Source: an uncultured Cohaesibacter sp.
Lineage (GTDB): Bacteria > Pseudomonadota > Alphaproteobacteria > Rhizobiales > Cohaesibacteraceae
NCBI RefSeq assembly: GCF_963664735.1
Contig: NZ_OY761553.1
Span: 2,963,501 to 3,027,500, forward strand
DNA length: 64,000 bases
Direction: 5' to 3'
The notes beneath the pieces are model-generated. The model was not told the origin of the DNA. It did not search any database and saw only the letters and a list, made by a program, of their open reading frames with translations. Numbering within the stretch: the stretch's first letter is position 1; each line of letters starts with the position of its first letter. The position numbers and the translations under genes were made by a program. Below are positions 62,389 to 64,000 of the stretch, piece after piece.

Positions 62389-64000
62389 TCATTTCTTATA
62401 TTGCAGATTGACCAGATTGGCATAAAAACCATCCTTGGCAAGCAACTCGTCGTGGCTTCCTTCTTCCATCAGTTGCCCATTCTGGATAACACAAATCTTG
62501 TCTGCATTGCGAATGGTCGACAATCTATGCGCAATCACCAGCGATGTCTTGTTTTCGCTGAGCCGTTCGAATGCTGCCTGAACCTTTGCTTCTGACTCGC
62601 TATCGAGTGCTGAAGTCGCTTCATCCAGCAAAACAATTGGAGCATTCTTGAGTATGGCTCGGGCGATTGCGACACGCTGTTTTTGCCCGCCAGACAAAGA
62701 GGTGCCGTTTTCCCCGATCAACGTATCGTAACCTTCGGGCTGCGCCATGATGAATTCATGCGCGAAAGCGTCTTTTGCAGCCAACTCCACTTCTTCGTCC
62801 GTAGCAGCCAAGCGGCCAAAGCGGATGTTTTCTCGAATGGAACCGGAGAATAGAACCGTATCTTGGGTGACCAGTGCGATATGACTGTTCAATGAAGCAA
62901 TGGTGCAATCACGGATATCCTCACCGTCGATTGTGATGCGCCCATCATCAACGTCATTAAAACGCTGAACGAGCCCCATGATCGTAGATTTCCCGCCACC
63001 AGAAGGGCCAACCAATGCCGTAGTCTTTCCTCCGGGAAGCGTGAGTGACAACTGCTTGAGCACAGGCTCATCGGTGCCGTAGGAAAAAGACACATTCTCA
63101 AAGGCAATTTCGCCCTTTGTCACATCAAGGCTACCCGCAGCAGGCCGCTCGATCAGGCGGGTTGGCCGATCGAGAATCTCGAACATCAAGCGAACGCCGA
63201 CAAGCCCGCTCTCCATGTTGACCTTCATGCGGCTCAACCGGCGAGCCGGATCAGCAGCCAACAGCAAAGCTGTCAAAAAAGAAATAAATTCCCCCGGGCT
63301 TTGCCCGCCAAGGATCGTGCGCCAACCGCTATAGAGAATCACCAGCGCGATCGCAAATCCTCCGAGGGTTTCGGTCATCGGGTTCGTACGAGCCGTCAGT
63401 GTTGCAATCTTGTTGGCGCGTTTCTGAACCCCATAGATGGCGTCATCCATCTTCTTGGTCATCACCGCCTCCAGACCGAAGGTGCGGATAATCCGAAAGC
63501 CGAGCGCGCTTTCCTGCATGGTCTGAGTGGTCTGGGTGAGGGAGTAAAACTGTTCCTTGGCGATGCGCTTTACGCGTCGAACCAGAAACGAAATCATAAT
63601 GACTGCTGGTGGAGCGACGACCAAAGCTATCAGCGAAAGGAGTGGATCCTGAAAGACCATAACGCAGACAAGGCCGATCAACGACAAGGCATCGCGCCCG
63701 ACGCTGGTGATCAGCACATCCATCACCGAACGGGCGGCAGTGGCATTGTGTGAGATTCTTGTGATCAGTTCACTTGACGGAAAATCATGGAAGAAGTCGG
63801 CACCCTGAGCAAGAAAATGGCGATACATCTTGCGCTGCTGATCTGCCACAATGGCGTTGCCTATATGGGCCAATATGGTTGTCTGAAAATAGGTTGCCAG
63901 CCCCTTGGCTACAAAGATCACCATAACAGCGCCGGAGATTAGCCAAACCTGGGCGAATTGTTTGGAGACGAAAATCTCGTTGACGATGTCTTTCATGATC
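62389..64000 (-). CDS. MsbA-type ABC exporter (5' end outside window)
   Basis: The C-terminal ~537 residues of an ABC half-transporter with fused membrane and ATPase domains; full family members have about 600 residues, so about 60-70 residues lie beyond the window edge. The membrane part contains DFFHDFPSSELITRISHNATAARSVMDVL, typical of MsbA/lipid exporters. The ATPase domain is intact: Walker A GPSGGGKST, Q-loop LVTQDTVLFSGSI, signature LSGGQKQR, Walker B IVLLDEATSALD, switch VIAHRLST. It provides a useful contrast to the degenerate pair at 22.4-26.8 kb. Likely substrate is a lipid, but this is inference. Confidence 0.92.
   Translation of the reverse strand, partial: IMKDIVNEIFVSKQFAQVWLISGAVMVIFVAKGLATYFQTTILAHIGNAIVADQQRKMYRHFLAQGADFFHDFPSSELITRISHNATAARSVMDVLITSVGRDALSLIGLVCVMVFQDPLLSLIALVVAPPAVIMISFLVRRVKRIAKEQFYSLTQTTQTMQESALGFRIIRTFGLEAVMTKKMDDAIYGVQKRANKIATLTARTNPMTETLGGFAIALVILYSGWRTILGGQSPGEFISFLTALLLAADPARRLSRMKVNMESGLVGVRLMFEILDRPTRLIERPAAGSLDVTKGEIAFENVSFSYGTDEPVLKQLSLTLPGGKTTALVGPSGGGKSTIMGLVQRFNDVDDGRITIDGEDIRDCTIASLNSHIALVTQDTVLFSGSIRENIRFGRLAATDEEVELAAKDAFAHEFIMAQPEGYDTLIGENGTSLSGGQKQRVAIARAILKNAPIVLLDEATSALDSESEAKVQAAFERLSENKTSLVIAHRLSTIRNADKICVIQNGQLMEEGSHDELLAKDGFYANLVNLQYKK

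Overview
The window looks like chromosomal DNA from a marine or aquatic alphaproteobacterium of the Hyphomicrobiales (Rhizobiales) type; a Cohaesibacter-like genus is my guess and cannot be proven from the sequence alone. The pointers are the pckA / chvI-chvG / hprK / EIIA-Man / HPr block, an ActS-ActR (RegB-RegA) redox pair, MmcB, DUF2852, DUF930 and DUF2336 proteins, a RibN-type riboflavin transporter behind an FMN riboswitch, and a TAXI-TRAP transporter. Most of it is ordinary housekeeping and regulatory DNA with even composition. Exceptions are a strongly AT-rich two-gene patch near 53.8-54.6 kb and a decayed dehydratase near 3.2-3.7 kb.

Layout. 0-3.1 kb: TAXI-TRAP uptake system (binding protein cut by the window edge, then fused permease). 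3.2-4.3 kb: remnant of an IlvD/Edd dehydratase, then tRNA-Leu(CAG). 4.5-9.7 kb: NDUFA9-like protein overlapping a GH20 hexosaminidase tail to tail, ribN with its riboswitch, DUF2852 protein. 10-12.7 kb: actS-actR and mmcB. 12.8-19 kb: flavoprotein, RpfC-like hybrid kinase and a REC-PAS-GGDEF-EAL regulator. 19-35.9 kb: a four-gene type I secretion operon (two ABC subunits, HlyD, TolC) divergent from a 2531-residue repeat adhesin, followed by a DUF2336 gene. 35.9-39.3 kb: glycine betaine ABC importer (proX-proW-proV). 40-46.8 kb: nitrogen/carbon PTS regulators, HprK, ChvG/ChvI and, divergent, pckA. 47-53.7 kb: map, a secreted choice-of-anchor I protein, a class II amidotransferase, DUF930, a GH4 glycosidase and a DMT exporter. 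53.8-64 kb: AT-rich two-gene patch, polA, acyltransferase, a class A penicillin-binding protein, YgjP-like metalloprotease and the 3' part of an MsbA-type ABC exporter.

The most interesting region is 14-36 kb. A membrane sensor kinase with REC and HPt domains and a c-di-GMP-metabolising response regulator sit beside a type I exporter and a giant Ca-binding adhesin with seven near-identical 588-bp repeats. The exporter is odd: it is encoded as two different ABC subunits, and both have lost most of the catalytic motifs of the ATPase (signature, Q-loop and switch-histidine in both; the Walker A lysine in one). That is not the usual homodimeric HlyB/LapB arrangement and is the best candidate here for a poorly described system. 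The AT-rich gene pair at 53.8-54.6 kb, whose two products share a short motif, is the second.
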